From the NCBI RefSeq assembly GCF_000949635.1, contig NZ_BAFN01000001.1, positions 3,655,052 to 3,719,051 of the forward strand: 64,000 nucleotides of DNA, written 5' to 3'. This document shows, one piece after another, positions 36,399-44,580 of the stretch; position 1 is the stretch's first letter, and each line of letters opens with the position of its first letter. Source of the DNA: Candidatus Brocadia sinica JPN1. GTDB lineage: Bacteria > Planctomycetota > Brocadiia > Brocadiales > Brocadiaceae. Below the pieces are notes generated by a model. That model was not told the DNA's origin. It saw only the letters and a list, made by a program, of their open reading frames with translations, and did no database searches. Position numbers and translations under genes: made by a program.

Positions 36399-38102
36399 AT
36401 GGTGACCACAATAGATTACAAGCAAGACTTAGGTTACGACCTCCTAAAGGCGCTGATTCACGGCGGGCTTCAAAACGGTAAGTTAGATGCTATCCTTTCA
36501 CTCGAACCAGAACGCTTTGATAAGTTTGCACTGCGTGAAATTTTCTTCGAAGCGAAAGATATTTATAAGCAAAATTTACCAATCACTACCGCAACAATTA
36601 TTCATCGGCTAGGGCAACGATTGCAGGGAAGGCCACTGCTTGGAAATATTATCGATATTCTCTTGCTCATGGAATCGGAGCGGGACGAAGCTTGCCTTTT
36701 GGCTGTAAATATCGAAACTTATTTAAAACAATTGAGGGAACCCAAAATTGAAGTTTCTGAAACTGTTCAGGCATTCAATGCGACCGACCTGGGCAACGCA
36801 AGACGGCTGGTTTCGCAACATGCCAATAAAATCCGCTTTTGTTTCGCTTGGAAGAAATGGCTTGTTTGGGATGGTAAAATTTGGCGCATAGATAATGATG
36901 GTAAAATCCTAAGATTGGCAAAGGATACAATTCGATGTCTTTACGAGGAGGCGGGAGAGATTGCGGATAAATACGAAAGACAAACCCTGGCAAAATGGGC
37001 AATAGCGAGCGAAGCAGAAAACAGATTGCGGGCGATGATATCCCTTGCACAAAGTGAACCTAGCGTTCCTATTTCACCCGACCGGTTAGACATAAATCCT
37101 TTCTTTTTAAATTGTCTTAACGGCACAATTGACCTGCGGACTGGACAATTAAAGCCACACGATCCCCAGGACTACATAACCAAGATAATCCCGGTTGAAT
37201 ACACCCCCGATTCGCAATGCTCTTTATGGATTGAATTTCTCGAAACTATTTTCAATTGGAATTATGACCTAATCCAGTATGTCCAACGAGCGGTTGGATA
37301 TTCATTGACCGGGGATGTTACTGAACAATGTCTTTTTCTTTTACATGGAACAGGTAGCAATGGCAAAAGTACCCTCCTGAGTTGTTTGTCCATGTTACTT
37401 GGCGATTATGCCCAAACTGCTGATTTTGAAACTTTTCTTATTCGAAAAAGCGAAACTGTTCGTAATGATCTGGCAAGGATGACAGGCAAACGTTTTATTT
37501 CTGCTATCGAAGTAGAGGGCGAGCGGCGATTGGCTGAGGTGTTGGTCAAGCAGTTAACTGGTGGCGACACTATCACAGCAAGATTCCTTTTCGGTGAATA
37601 TTTTGATTTTAAACCCACTTTCAAGATATGGCTGGCGGCGAATCATAAACCTAACATCAAAGGGACGGATTATGCGATCTGGCGGCGTATTAAGTTAATT
37701 CCGTTTAATGTCACTATTTCCGAAGACAAAAAGGATCAGAAGCTTTTGGAAAAATTGAAGGCTGAAATGTCCGGGATGCTTACTTGGGCTGTCCAGGGCT
37801 GCCTCCAGTGGCAAAAGAATGGACTGCAAACACCGGATGATGTGAGTCGGGCTACAAATAATTACAAAGCTGAAATGGATGCGATAGGGGCATTTCTTTC
37901 TGAATGTTGTGTCCTCATACCTGATGCTAAGGTTCCGGCGGGAAAATTATATGAAACATATAAAAGGTGGTGTGAACAATCTGGGGAGTATATTTTAAGC
38001 CAAAGAAGTTTTGGAACCCGGTTATCGGAGAGAGGTTTTGAACGAAAACAATCAAGCGGCCATTGGTGGAAGGGAATCGGTATTTGTGAAAGTACCCTTT
38101 AG
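36399..38102 (+). CDS. phage/plasmid primase-helicase, D5/P4 family
   Basis: 567 residues. The N-terminal about 110 residues are helical (DLLKALIHGGLQNGKLDAIL) and similar in pattern to DnaB N-terminal domains. A D5_N-like region follows (FCFAWKKWLVWDGKIWR), then an SF3 helicase core: Walker A HGTGSNGKSTLL (about 307-318), Walker B-like ISAIEVEGERRLAE, sensor WLAANHKPNIKG and the arginine WRRIKLIPF. The AEP primase domain is not visible. It would unwind the element origin. Downstream lies the symmetric AGTACC array that partly overlaps its 3' end. Confidence 0.9.
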   Translation: MVTTIDYKQDLGYDLLKALIHGGLQNGKLDAILSLEPERFDKFALREIFFEAKDIYKQNLPITTATIIHRLGQRLQGRPLLGNIIDILLLMESERDEACLLAVNIETYLKQLREPKIEVSETVQAFNATDLGNARRLVSQHANKIRFCFAWKKWLVWDGKIWRIDNDGKILRLAKDTIRCLYEEAGEIADKYERQTLAKWAIASEAENRLRAMISLAQSEPSVPISPDRLDINPFFLNCLNGTIDLRTGQLKPHDPQDYITKIIPVEYTPDSQCSLWIEFLETIFNWNYDLIQYVQRAVGYSLTGDVTEQCLFLLHGTGSNGKSTLLSCLSMLLGDYAQTADFETFLIRKSETVRNDLARMTGKRFISAIEVEGERRLAEVLVKQLTGGDTITARFLFGEYFDFKPTFKIWLAANHKPNIKGTDYAIWRRIKLIPFNVTISEDKKDQKLLEKLKAEMSGMLTWAVQGCLQWQKNGLQTPDDVSRATNNYKAEMDAIGAFLSECCVLIPDAKVPAGKLYETYKRWCEQSGEYILSQRSFGTRLSERGFERKQSSGHWWKGIGICESTL

Positions 38103-38195
38103 TACCGATAGTACCCTTCTTTCCGGAAACTTTTTTATATTCTATCTCATATAGGACTTTCCAGAATAAAGGGTACTAATCGGTACTTCGGTACT
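38091..38195. repeat. symmetric iteron-like array AGTACC x3 / GGTACT x3
   Basis: AGTACC at 38091, 38101 and 38110, then the inverse GGTACT at 38172, 38182 and 38190. Spacings are 8-10 bp on each side of an AT-rich 56-bp centre. The first copy overlaps the end of the helicase gene. Layout fits a replication origin or operator for the element. Confidence 0.7.
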
Positions 38196-38237
38196 AAATC
38201 TTTTTGATATGTTTCGATTTCTTTCGATTTTCTCAAA

Positions 38238-38705
38238 ATGATAAAAAAATCAGATTTGGTCATTATCCAAGATACGAGGGAACAAACCCCTTTGGTGTTT
38301 AAAAATGCAACAGTGGAGGTTGTTGGACTATCCACCGGGGACTATAGTTTGAAAAATTTCACGGATAAAGTGACCATAGAACGGAAAAGTCTTTCTGATT
38401 TGTTAGGATCGCTTGGGGTTGGCCGTGAACGTTTTATGAATGAGGTACAGCGCATGAGGGCCTTCGATTATGCAGCTATTGTCATTGAGACGTCACTTTC
38501 AGACATCTATAAGGGTAAATGGCGAAGCGAAATGACGGTGGCATCGGTTGTCGGAAGCTTACAGGCACTAAGCGCAAAATACGGGGTGCATATACTTTTT
38601 GCGGACAATCCGACTATAGCAGCGGATACAGTTGAAGGGCTTTTGTATCATTTTCTACGGAAGCAGCACGAGTATTTAGAACGAATAAAACCTTATTTGG
38701 TTTAA
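38238..38705 (+). CDS. ERCC4-family nuclease
   Basis: 155 residues. XPF/ERCC4-type nuclease core: IQDTREQTPLVF, STGDYSLKNF, then VTIERKSLSDLLGSL, giving the GDxnERKxxxD active-site pattern. It cuts branched or flapped DNA in this family. No clear ribosome site before the ATG. In a mobile element it may process replication or integration intermediates. Confidence 0.88.
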   Translation: MIKKSDLVIIQDTREQTPLVFKNATVEVVGLSTGDYSLKNFTDKVTIERKSLSDLLGSLGVGRERFMNEVQRMRAFDYAAIVIETSLSDIYKGKWRSEMTVASVVGSLQALSAKYGVHILFADNPTIAADTVEGLLYHFLRKQHEYLERIKPYLV

Positions 38706-38811
38706 TTCTTAATTCTTTAGATTTTGAAAACCGAAAAGGCGTATGAAATAGTTTACGAATTTTTTACGGGTTTAACTTTTATCAGTCTTTTTTTTATGGA
38801 GGGTTTAAAAA

Positions 38812-39369
38812 ATGAGAAATAATATTGAGGTTGCGGTAGGAGCGTATAGGTCGGCACAGGGGGAGATTGAACAGTCATTAAGAAAACAACGAGAGCTAAT
38901 CAAACGGCTGGACGATGCCAGGGAAGGCCTCCCCAAGCTGGAGCGGGCTTGCGAATCGGTTAGGCATGAGCGTGAGAAGATTGCAGATAAATTTGTCCTG
39001 GGTGAATGTACTGAGCTGGAATTTCAAGAGGCTGGTGAAAAGCTCGAAAAGGCCGAGAAATCCCTTGCAGATGGCCGGGTAATACATGATGCACTAACCA
39101 GGCAAGTTAAGGCGCTGGAAACTGATTTGCCTAAAAGATACACAGAACTTGACCTTTTGCAACGTCAATGCTGGGAACAAATTTCTTTGCAATTCGAGAG
39201 CAAAATTACCGGTGGGGTCAGGGAGACCATAAGAACCATAGTTGCAATCGGCTGTCAGATCGGACGGACACGACAATTTATCTTGGATTGCCTGTTTCCG
39301 AATCCCAGCAGCGGTGAAACCCAGCAAATTCAAGGGGAGTTGCGTGAGGAATACAGTTTGAACGATTAA
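38812..39369 (+). CDS. hypothetical coiled-coil protein
   Basis: 185 residues. Residues 10-130 are coiled coil (EQSLRKQRELIKRLDDAREG, EAGEKLEKAEKSLADGR). The end is mixed and ends SLND. GGAGGG is 8 nt upstream of the start. No family recognised; similar coiled-coil proteins of unknown role are frequent in small phage elements. Confidence 0.75.
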   Translation: MRNNIEVAVGAYRSAQGEIEQSLRKQRELIKRLDDAREGLPKLERACESVRHEREKIADKFVLGECTELEFQEAGEKLEKAEKSLADGRVIHDALTRQVKALETDLPKRYTELDLLQRQCWEQISLQFESKITGGVRETIRTIVAIGCQIGRTRQFILDCLFPNPSSGETQQIQGELREEYSLND

Positions 39370-39393
39370 TCGGCTACCTCCAGGCCGATTCCT

Positions 39394-39434
39394 GGCATGG
39401 GGTGTTTCCGTGATAGCATCCCATGCCTTTCTTT
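39394..39434 (+). terminator. hairpin/terminator
   Basis: GGCATGGG ... CCCATGCC followed by TTTCTTT. A smaller hairpin AATCGGC/GCCGATT precedes it at 39367-39389. Confidence 0.6.
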
Positions 39435-39459
39435 AAACATTTTTTACGAAAGGATAGTT

Positions 39460-39966
39460 ATGGAAAACACGAAAAAATGCCCATTAAATTTGGACGGCTT
39501 CCGACATTTTTGCCCAGATGATCGGAATGGACACCCGAGCTTAGAGGAAATCAAAACGAATCTTGAGAGGCGATCCGATTTGTACGAGTGCAACGACCTT
39601 CCGGCACATTTGCAGCGAGAGAAGGAGTTACTCCAATTTATCAGGACAGGCGAAAGGCCTAAGCGAATTGAAACAAAGTCTGAAGTGGTTACTCAGACTC
39701 CGAAAGTTGAACCTGCTCCGGTTCCGGCGATTTCACTTGCACAGCAAAAGGCAATGGACGACCTTGCAAGGCTGAAAGCGGGTGTCCCGTTCAGTAGGAG
39801 TTATACTCCACAGGCCACAACCGAAAGGATTGAACCACAGTCTTTGAGTTTCGAGGAAAGCTTAATCGCAAATTGGAAAAATGACACAGCATTGCAAAGA
39901 GAATTTACAAGCTTTAACGCTTATGCTGCATATATGCGGGCAGAAGCAGGGTCGTCGGCGGGGTAG
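39460..39966 (+). CDS. hypothetical satellite protein
   Basis: 168 residues from the ATG at 39460 (CGAAAGGA upstream); a longer frame from 39397 would cover the preceding hairpin. N-terminus LDGFRHFCPDDRNGHPSLEE; the middle is Pro-rich (VTQTPKVEPAPVPAISLAQ) and probably flexible. No known domain. It precedes a long inverted repeat and the terminase-like gene. Confidence 0.65.
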   Translation: MENTKKCPLNLDGFRHFCPDDRNGHPSLEEIKTNLERRSDLYECNDLPAHLQREKELLQFIRTGERPKRIETKSEVVTQTPKVEPAPVPAISLAQQKAMDDLARLKAGVPFSRSYTPQATTERIEPQSLSFEESLIANWKNDTALQREFTSFNAYAAYMRAEAGSSAG

Positions 39967-39968
39967 CT

Positions 39969-40044
39969 GTGAAATAGGCCGTGACCTCCTGGCCTGGCCG
40001 TTCACGGCTTCGTCACTCATCATATAGCGGCCAGGCTACTTCAC
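39969..40044. repeat. long imperfect inverted repeat before the terminase-like gene
   Basis: Outer arms GTGAAATAG / CTACTTCAC, inner arms GCCTGGCCG (39992) / CGGCCAGGC (40028), with GCCGTGA / TCACGGC inside. Strong folding potential and position suggest a transcription stop or a packaging-type site. Confidence 0.55.
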
Positions 40045-40177
40045 ATGAAAAAGGAAGTGTGTAATAAGTTGTTGCGGGGCAAAGGTTAAGGTACTCCCAG
40101 AAAGCGTTTTTGTACGGGGGCAAGACGACCGCAGAATTTTCGCAGTCTCAGAAAAATTTTCGGGGGTTGTTATAAAC

Positions 40178-40660
40178 ATGGGAAAATTAACATCAAATGA
40201 AGTTTGTAAGGCTTTTTCGATCAGCAAAACCACTCTTACCAATTGGATAAACCGGGGGTGTCCGCATGAGCAAACCGCAAAAGGTAAGCTTTTTGTTTTG
40301 GCCGAGGTTATCAAGTGGCATCAGGAGAAATTTTTAAAAACTGAGAGCAGCGACACGGAAGGCCTTACGAAAGCAAGAGCGATGAAAGAGCACTTCCGGG
40401 CATTGTTGGCTGAACTGGAATTTAAGGAAAAAAATGGTGAGCTTGTACCGGTCGAGGCGGTCAGGAAGCAAGCTTTTGAAACGGCACGCATGGTCAGGGA
40501 TTCGCTCTTGAATATTCCTAATAGAGTTAGTCCAATCCTTGCAGCCGAAAGCGATCACAGGGAGATCAATCAAATTCTTACGAAGGAAATTACGCAGTGC
40601 CTTGAATCATTATGCAGCGAATTAAATCAATCGGGGGTGACGAATGGCGAGAAAAATTGA
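40178..40660 (+). CDS. terminase small subunit-like protein (Nu1 type)
   Basis: 160 residues. The N-terminal winged HTH (LTSNEVCKAFSISKTTLTNW, GCPHEQTAKGK, FVLAEVIKWHQEK) is like lambda Nu1. The second part, RAMKEHFRALLAELEFKEKN, GELVPVEAVRKQAFETARMV and a C-terminal helix, matches Nu1-like small terminase arrangement. Such subunits recognise the packaging site; in PICI satellites they redirect a helper phage's large terminase. No large subunit is encoded here. Confidence 0.75.
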   Translation: MGKLTSNEVCKAFSISKTTLTNWINRGCPHEQTAKGKLFVLAEVIKWHQEKFLKTESSDTEGLTKARAMKEHFRALLAELEFKEKNGELVPVEAVRKQAFETARMVRDSLLNIPNRVSPILAAESDHREINQILTKEITQCLESLCSELNQSGVTNGEKN

Positions 40661-40853
40661 CCTGAGCGAGTTATCAGAAAAAATGGGAGTCAGCCGATAC
40701 TTAATTGAGGACTGGATTCAGTTGGGTTTACCACATAAGAGAACCAGCCGGGGTTATAGATTTGATTTCGACCAAGTGGTCGAATGGCATGATTCTCATG
40801 TCAAACGAATAATTGGAACGGAGGGAAAAGATGATAAAACCACCACAAAATGA
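40644..40853 (+). CDS. small HTH protein (Nu1/MerR-like fold)
   Basis: 69 residues: IDLSELSEKMGVSRYLIEDW, IQLGLPHKRTSRGYRFD and a helix ending in VVEWHDSHVKRI. It repeats the winged-helix unit seen at the N-terminus of the preceding protein (WIxxGxPHxxTxxG), so it may be a partner or duplicate of it. Overlaps the preceding gene by 17 bp and the next by 23 bp. Confidence 0.75.
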   Translation: MARKIDLSELSEKMGVSRYLIEDWIQLGLPHKRTSRGYRFDFDQVVEWHDSHVKRIIGTEGKDDKTTTK

Positions 40854-40986
40854 AACACAGGAATTAATCGACCAATATTTGCGGTATACAAGCTTACTTT
40901 TAAAAATCAAGGTATTGCTTATGGATGTTGCCAGGGTGAAAGATGAAATTAATCGAATAGAAGGGGGTGGGCAATGCCAGAATTAA
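40831..40986 (+). CDS. small hypothetical protein
   Basis: 51 codons: MIKPPQNETQELIDQYLRYT, then a helix LLLKIKVLLMDVARVKDEIN and a GGG-rich end. GGAGGG is 8 nt before the ATG. It overlaps both neighbours, which supports coupled translation in a packed operon. Not a known family. Confidence 0.5.
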   Translation: MIKPPQNETQELIDQYLRYTSLLLKIKVLLMDVARVKDEINRIEGGGQCQN

Positions 40987-41156
40987 AATTGTTGGGTATG
41001 GATGAAGCATCCAGTCTTTTGGGCATCAAGAAGTCAACCCTTTACGATATGGTCATGAGACGGGTAATTCCGGTAGTAAAAATTGGTAAGTTAAATAGGT
41101 TTAAATTATCCGACCTGGAAGTATTTATTGATCGGAACCGGCAGGAGGCGGTTTAG
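40974..41156 (+). CDS. excisionase-family HTH protein
   Basis: 60 residues: LLGMDEASSLLGIKKSTLYDM, then IPVVKIGKLNRFKLSDLEVF and a short tail. This is the HTH_17/excisionase pattern (helix-turn-helix plus a wing RFKxSDLExF). It could be the directionality factor for the integrase or an AlpA-like activator. AGGGGGTGG lies just upstream. Confidence 0.85.
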   Translation: MPELKLLGMDEASSLLGIKKSTLYDMVMRRVIPVVKIGKLNRFKLSDLEVFIDRNRQEAV

Positions 41157-41321
41157 TTTTTCTAAAAGGCATGCCACAATCGTATAGTTTCGCCTTCTAA
41201 AAACGTTTCGGAATGTCTTCAACGTAGTCTAGGTCGATGAAGGTAATCGGAATGTGAAATTTATTGTTTCTTGATATGTTTTTGGAGCAAGGAATTGAAA
41301 ATTTTAATATAGGGATATCAA

Positions 41322-41639
41322 ATGAAGAGATTAGTAAATAGAAAATCTTTATTAAGTGAGGAAGAAAAAGATGTTTTTAGTGTAATGATCAGTTACGACC
41401 GTAGATTATCCAAAGCCAAAGAATCAAAGTATAAGCCTGTAAAAACACATTCATCGATAATTCAACATGCGAGGATGACAGCATTCAAAGAAGTAGAAGC
41501 CAGTCAGTGCGAAGTATGCGGTAAGAGTGATGGCAAGATGCATAGACATCATCATAATTACCTTAAATACAAAGATGTGATAATTTTATGCTCAAGTTGC
41601 CATCGTAAAATTCATAGCTTTGATCCTATTGGATGGTAA
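41322..41639 (+). CDS. HNH-like zinc-binding protein
   Basis: 105 residues. The C-terminal half has CEVCGKSDGKMHRHHHNYLK and CSSCHRKIHSF: two CxxC pairs and a His-rich centre, as in phage HNH endonucleases, which often sit next to terminase genes and help cleavage at packaging sites. N-terminus charged and helical. Activity is inferred from motif only. Confidence 0.75.
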   Translation: MKRLVNRKSLLSEEEKDVFSVMISYDRRLSKAKESKYKPVKTHSSIIQHARMTAFKEVEASQCEVCGKSDGKMHRHHHNYLKYKDVIILCSSCHRKIHSFDPIGW

Positions 41640-41661
41640 ATTTTAAAGGAAGGGGGTAAGT

Positions 41662-41892
41662 GTGAATTTGGGATTAAAAACATATCATGAGAAAATTAAA
41701 GCTGGATTGATCGAAAGATCATTCAGACAAAAAAGACCTTCCATGAAAAAGGCAATCCTGGCAAAGTGCAAAGACTGTATGTGTGATTATATTGACGGTA
41801 GGCTGGATTGTGAAATCGAAGATTGTAGTCTTTATTTTTGGATGCCATACGGTAAGTTGAGAAAAAAAGATAAATGCCTGGAAACTGTCTAA
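41662..41892 (+). CDS. Cys-rich small phage-type protein
   Basis: 76 residues with KCKDCMCDYIDGRLDCEIED, then CSLYFWMPYGK. Five or six Cys suggest a metal-binding knuckle. Similar short proteins (CxxCxCxYxxGxxDC) occur in many phages without known function. Overlaps the methylase by 19 bp; GTG/ATG choice near 41662 follows AAGGAAGGGGG. Confidence 0.65.
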   Translation: MNLGLKTYHEKIKAGLIERSFRQKRPSMKKAILAKCKDCMCDYIDGRLDCEIEDCSLYFWMPYGKLRKKDKCLETV

Positions 41893-42698
41893 AAAGTCCA
41901 ATTTGCCGTATAGGTGGTAAAAGTTTTCTGGCGGGCTGGCTATCCGAGAAGATTCCTGAGCATACTTGCTACGTTGAACCTTTTTGCGGGGCTGGACATT
42001 TACTCTTTAGCAAGACACCTTCCCGGGTGGAAATAGTCAGCGATATTGACGGCCATTTGATAAACTTTTTTCGTGTTCTTCAGTATCCTGGAAAGAGACG
42101 GTATCTCACACAATTGCTTAATGGTATGCTTTATTCCCGTGAGGTATGGTTTATTTTAAGGCAGCGGTGGAAAGCTGGCGATATCCCATCAGGAAGGGCG
42201 GAGCGAGCGGCACAGTGGTTTTACCTGAACAGGACATGCTTTTCAGGTGACCAGGTAAGGGGTGGCTTTGCTGTACCTTCTACCACTGGCAGGAATCCAG
42301 TAATGAGTTTTAGGAACTCTATCGATGGACTGAACGCTATTGCAGAACGTCTCAGAAACGTTTGTATTGAGTCCTTAGATTATGCCGAATGTATCAAGCG
42401 ATACGATTCAAAAGACACCTTATTCTATTGCGATCCTCCCTATCTGAATGCAGAACATTATTACAGCAAGGATTCCTTTGGCCATGACGATCATTATAAA
42501 CTTGCAGAGCTACTTCACGGCATAAAGGGTAAGGCCATGATCTCACATTATCAGAACGGCCTATACGATGAATTGTATAAGGGCTGGTGCCGGCATGAAT
42601 ATTCAAGCTTCAAGGGTAGCCATAAATCAACAGGGGAATCAAAGCCAAAGACTGTGGAATGCCTTTGGACGAATTTTGAACGGGAGTTTAACCGATGA
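41874..42698 (+). CDS. D12-class N6-adenine DNA methyltransferase
   Basis: 274 residues. Motif X/I region RIGGKSFLAGWLSEKIP and YVEPFCGAGHLLFSK, catalytic motif IV FYCDPPYLN, and HDDHYKLAELLHGIKG. These are typical of Dam/M.FokI-like D12 enzymes. No cognate restriction gene is present, so it is a solitary methylase, possibly protecting the element from host restriction or controlling expression. Confidence 0.92.
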   Translation: MPGNCLKSPICRIGGKSFLAGWLSEKIPEHTCYVEPFCGAGHLLFSKTPSRVEIVSDIDGHLINFFRVLQYPGKRRYLTQLLNGMLYSREVWFILRQRWKAGDIPSGRAERAAQWFYLNRTCFSGDQVRGGFAVPSTTGRNPVMSFRNSIDGLNAIAERLRNVCIESLDYAECIKRYDSKDTLFYCDPPYLNAEHYYSKDSFGHDDHYKLAELLHGIKGKAMISHYQNGLYDELYKGWCRHEYSSFKGSHKSTGESKPKTVECLWTNFEREFNR

Positions 42699-42790
42699 AC
42701 TATTTCAATGATTTTTTATTTTGGATAATAGGCTTTGAGATAACCAGAGCAATATGCTGGATGATCTGGACGGGGTTACAGTGGCACTAA
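42695..42790 (+). CDS. possible 31-residue hydrophobic peptide
   Basis: Starts with ATG overlapping the methylase stop by 4 bp: MNYFNDFLFWIIGFEITRAI then CWMIWTGLQWH. Aromatic and hydrophobic, may insert in membranes. Its stop overlaps tail-to-tail with the minus-strand peptide. Confidence 0.35.
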   Translation: MNYFNDFLFWIIGFEITRAICWMIWTGLQWH

Positions 42791-42888
42791 TGTGTATGTT
42801 TAGAATGTTTCTGGCTATATAATGTCCACGCAAGACCAATCAGGCCAATAACTGAAATTATTATAAAAAGTATAGCAAGGTTACTCAT
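42787..42888 (-). CDS. 33-residue single-span membrane peptide
   Basis: MSNLAILFIIISVIGLIGLA then a short polar tail YSQKHSKHTH. Its ATG overlaps the end of the upstream small gene by 8 bp, which indicates translational coupling. Function unknown. Confidence 0.5.
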   Translation of the reverse strand: MSNLAILFIIISVIGLIGLAWTLYSQKHSKHTH

Positions 42889-43072
42889 TTTGTATATTCC
42901 TTTCCAGGCTATATGCCCAAAAGAAAACTATTAATGTTGCTATAATGCCAGAGACAATAACAGGGATGTCTAATTTTTCTTTTACAAAATTTCCAACAAC
43001 AGTAAGAAGGGCAATCCCCTTACTAATATCATACAAATATTTGGCTGTGCTTTCTCTCTGTTTCTTAGTCAT
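42881..43072 (-). CDS. small membrane protein (DUF6722-like)
   Basis: 63 residues with two helices: KYLYDISKGIALLTVVGNFV and IPVIVSGIIATLIVFFWAYS. The YLYDISKxxxxxxVVGNF pattern resembles DUF6722 proteins of unknown function found near mobile elements. Divergent from the integrase and sharing its promoter region. Confidence 0.65.
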   Translation of the reverse strand: MTKKQRESTAKYLYDISKGIALLTVVGNFVKEKLDIPVIVSGIIATLIVFFWAYSLERNIQNE

Positions 43073-43138
43073 GCGTTTTGTAACATAATACCAATTTCAC
43101 CAAAACACGTCAAAAGAAAAAGGAATAGATAAAAACAC

Positions 43139-43167
43139 TTGACAATATCTTAAAGATACGATAAACG
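43139..43167 (+). promoter_or_regulatory. integrase promoter with embedded palindromic operator
   Basis: TTGACA, 17-nt spacer, TAAACG. The spacer contains the perfect palindrome TATCTTAAAGATA (43146-43158), a good operator candidate for an element regulator. Confidence 0.6.
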
Positions 43168-43222
43168 TACTTCTGTTGGTTTAGTTTCGTTGTGTTCGGT
43201 TAAGTTAAGTTTTGTTTGTGGC

Positions 43223-43325
43223 GTTGGTCAGGACGCTTGAATAATTTTGCTCCTGGGGTAGACTTCAGGAGCAAAACGAAGGCAACGGCTGTGGGGCTGA
43301 CCACCTATGGCTTGTTGCCTTTTTT
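43223..43325 (+). ncRNA. structured leader with terminator before the integrase
   Basis: Hairpin TTTTGCTCCTG / CAGGAGCAAAA (43245-43255 with 43266-43276), then AAGGCAAC (43279) / GTTGCC (43314) followed by TTTTTT, an intrinsic terminator 20 nt before the gene. GGTCAG at 43226 can also pair with CTGACC at 43297, competing with an inner GTGG/CCAC stem. Looks like an attenuator. Confidence 0.55.
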
Positions 43326-43346
43326 ATTTGAAAAGGACGGTGAATA

Positions 43347-44522
43347 ATGGCGGTAAGGTGGAAAAAGTATTATCCGGACAAGTGCAAAATTCAGGATGCC
43401 GAGGGTAAAGAAATTTCCTGTGATGGTAAGCGTGAGGATTATTGTCCAACGGATTTGCCTATAAAGAAAAACGGAGATATTCCGAAGTGTGGGCGGTGGT
43501 TGATAGAATTGTTTGATGATAGAAAACGGTGGGTGTCAGTTAGCTTCAGGGACGTTAGAAGTCGGAAGGATGCTATGAAAAGGTTAATGGTGCTTGTCGG
43601 TGATAGGGAGCGGGGCAAACTGCAATTGCCAAAAAAAAAGGTCATTCCTGCCCTTGCAGAGTATTCCGGGAGATACCTGGAACTACACAAAGGGGCGAAG
43701 GAAAATACCCTATGCGCAAAGAAAGTATGTGTAAATAATCTTTTAAGGTATTTGGGTAATTACCAGCTGGATAAGATTACATCATTCATTGTTGAGAGGT
43801 TTAGGATTGAACGCAAAGAGAAAGACCAGGTGAAGGACAGCACAATCAACGATGATGTCAAATTTTTAAGTCATATCTTTACTGTAGCCATGAAAGAGGG
43901 CATCGTTGATAAGAACCCATGCAAAGAGGTTAAGCGTTTAAAGGTGGCACAGACCAAAGACAGGGTATTGAGTCCCGAAGAAATTAAGCTGATACTTGAA
44001 TTACCACAAGACAAAGACCGCATGATGATTCTAACGGCATTGTTCACCGGGATGAGGTTAAACGAGGTATTAGGCTTAAGATGGAACGATGTTGACTTTG
44101 CCAGGGACTTGATAACATTTACCCAAAGCAAGACCGGCAAACTCATAGCTGTACCACTGTCAGAATATCTAAGGGGAGAGCTACAGGGTTACAGGGGTAA
44201 CGATGCTGCGGATAGAATCTTTGAAACCAGAGACATAACAAAGGCCGTTGGTAGGAAGTACAGCGAACACTTTAGCCATTTGTTTAAGGGCTTAGGGATT
44301 CATAATTTCACATTCCACAACCTGAGACATACCTTTTCGAGCTTGCAGGCAGAGCTAGGAACCGGGGCTGTAGTCACCAAAGACCTCTTAGGGCACTCTA
44401 CTTTGGCTATGACCTTGCGTTATTCGCATACTAACCTTGACAGCAAGAAGAAGGCTATTCAGGTATTAACGGACCATGTTCTGAGTATGAATAATAATGC
44501 AGATTTGGCCGTAGCACAGTAA
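43347..44522 (+). CDS. int: tyrosine recombinase / integrase of the element
   Basis: 391 residues. N-terminal arm-binding part (Cys-rich start KYYPDKCKIQDAEGKE), SAM-like core-binding domain (about 90-190), catalytic domain with Arg in LFTGMRLNEVLGLRW, HNLRHTF (His-x-x-Arg), LGHSTLAMTLRYSH with the Tyr nucleophile. It catalyses integration at the 19-bp speE core. Right at the edge of the element, next to attR, as usual. Confidence 0.95.
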   Translation: MAVRWKKYYPDKCKIQDAEGKEISCDGKREDYCPTDLPIKKNGDIPKCGRWLIELFDDRKRWVSVSFRDVRSRKDAMKRLMVLVGDRERGKLQLPKKKVIPALAEYSGRYLELHKGAKENTLCAKKVCVNNLLRYLGNYQLDKITSFIVERFRIERKEKDQVKDSTINDDVKFLSHIFTVAMKEGIVDKNPCKEVKRLKVAQTKDRVLSPEEIKLILELPQDKDRMMILTALFTGMRLNEVLGLRWNDVDFARDLITFTQSKTGKLIAVPLSEYLRGELQGYRGNDAADRIFETRDITKAVGRKYSEHFSHLFKGLGIHNFTFHNLRHTFSSLQAELGTGAVVTKDLLGHSTLAMTLRYSHTNLDSKKKAIQVLTDHVLSMNNNADLAVAQ

Positions 44523-44526
44523 CAAA

Positions 44527-44543
44527 GGTACGACAGGAGTACG
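44527..44543. promoter_or_regulatory. candidate arm-type integrase sites (right)
   Basis: GGTACG and AGTACG starting 11 nt apart, in the same orientation and order as the left pair, 60-75 bp inside the right att core. Confidence 0.45.
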
Positions 44544-44580
44544 ACATAAGAAAGGCATGTGTTCTGTAACTATGCGTAAT

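Noticed and set aside
36399-38102. Whole element as an intact temperate prophage
   Set aside because: No capsid, portal, tail, large terminase or lysis gene could be recognised between the att cores.
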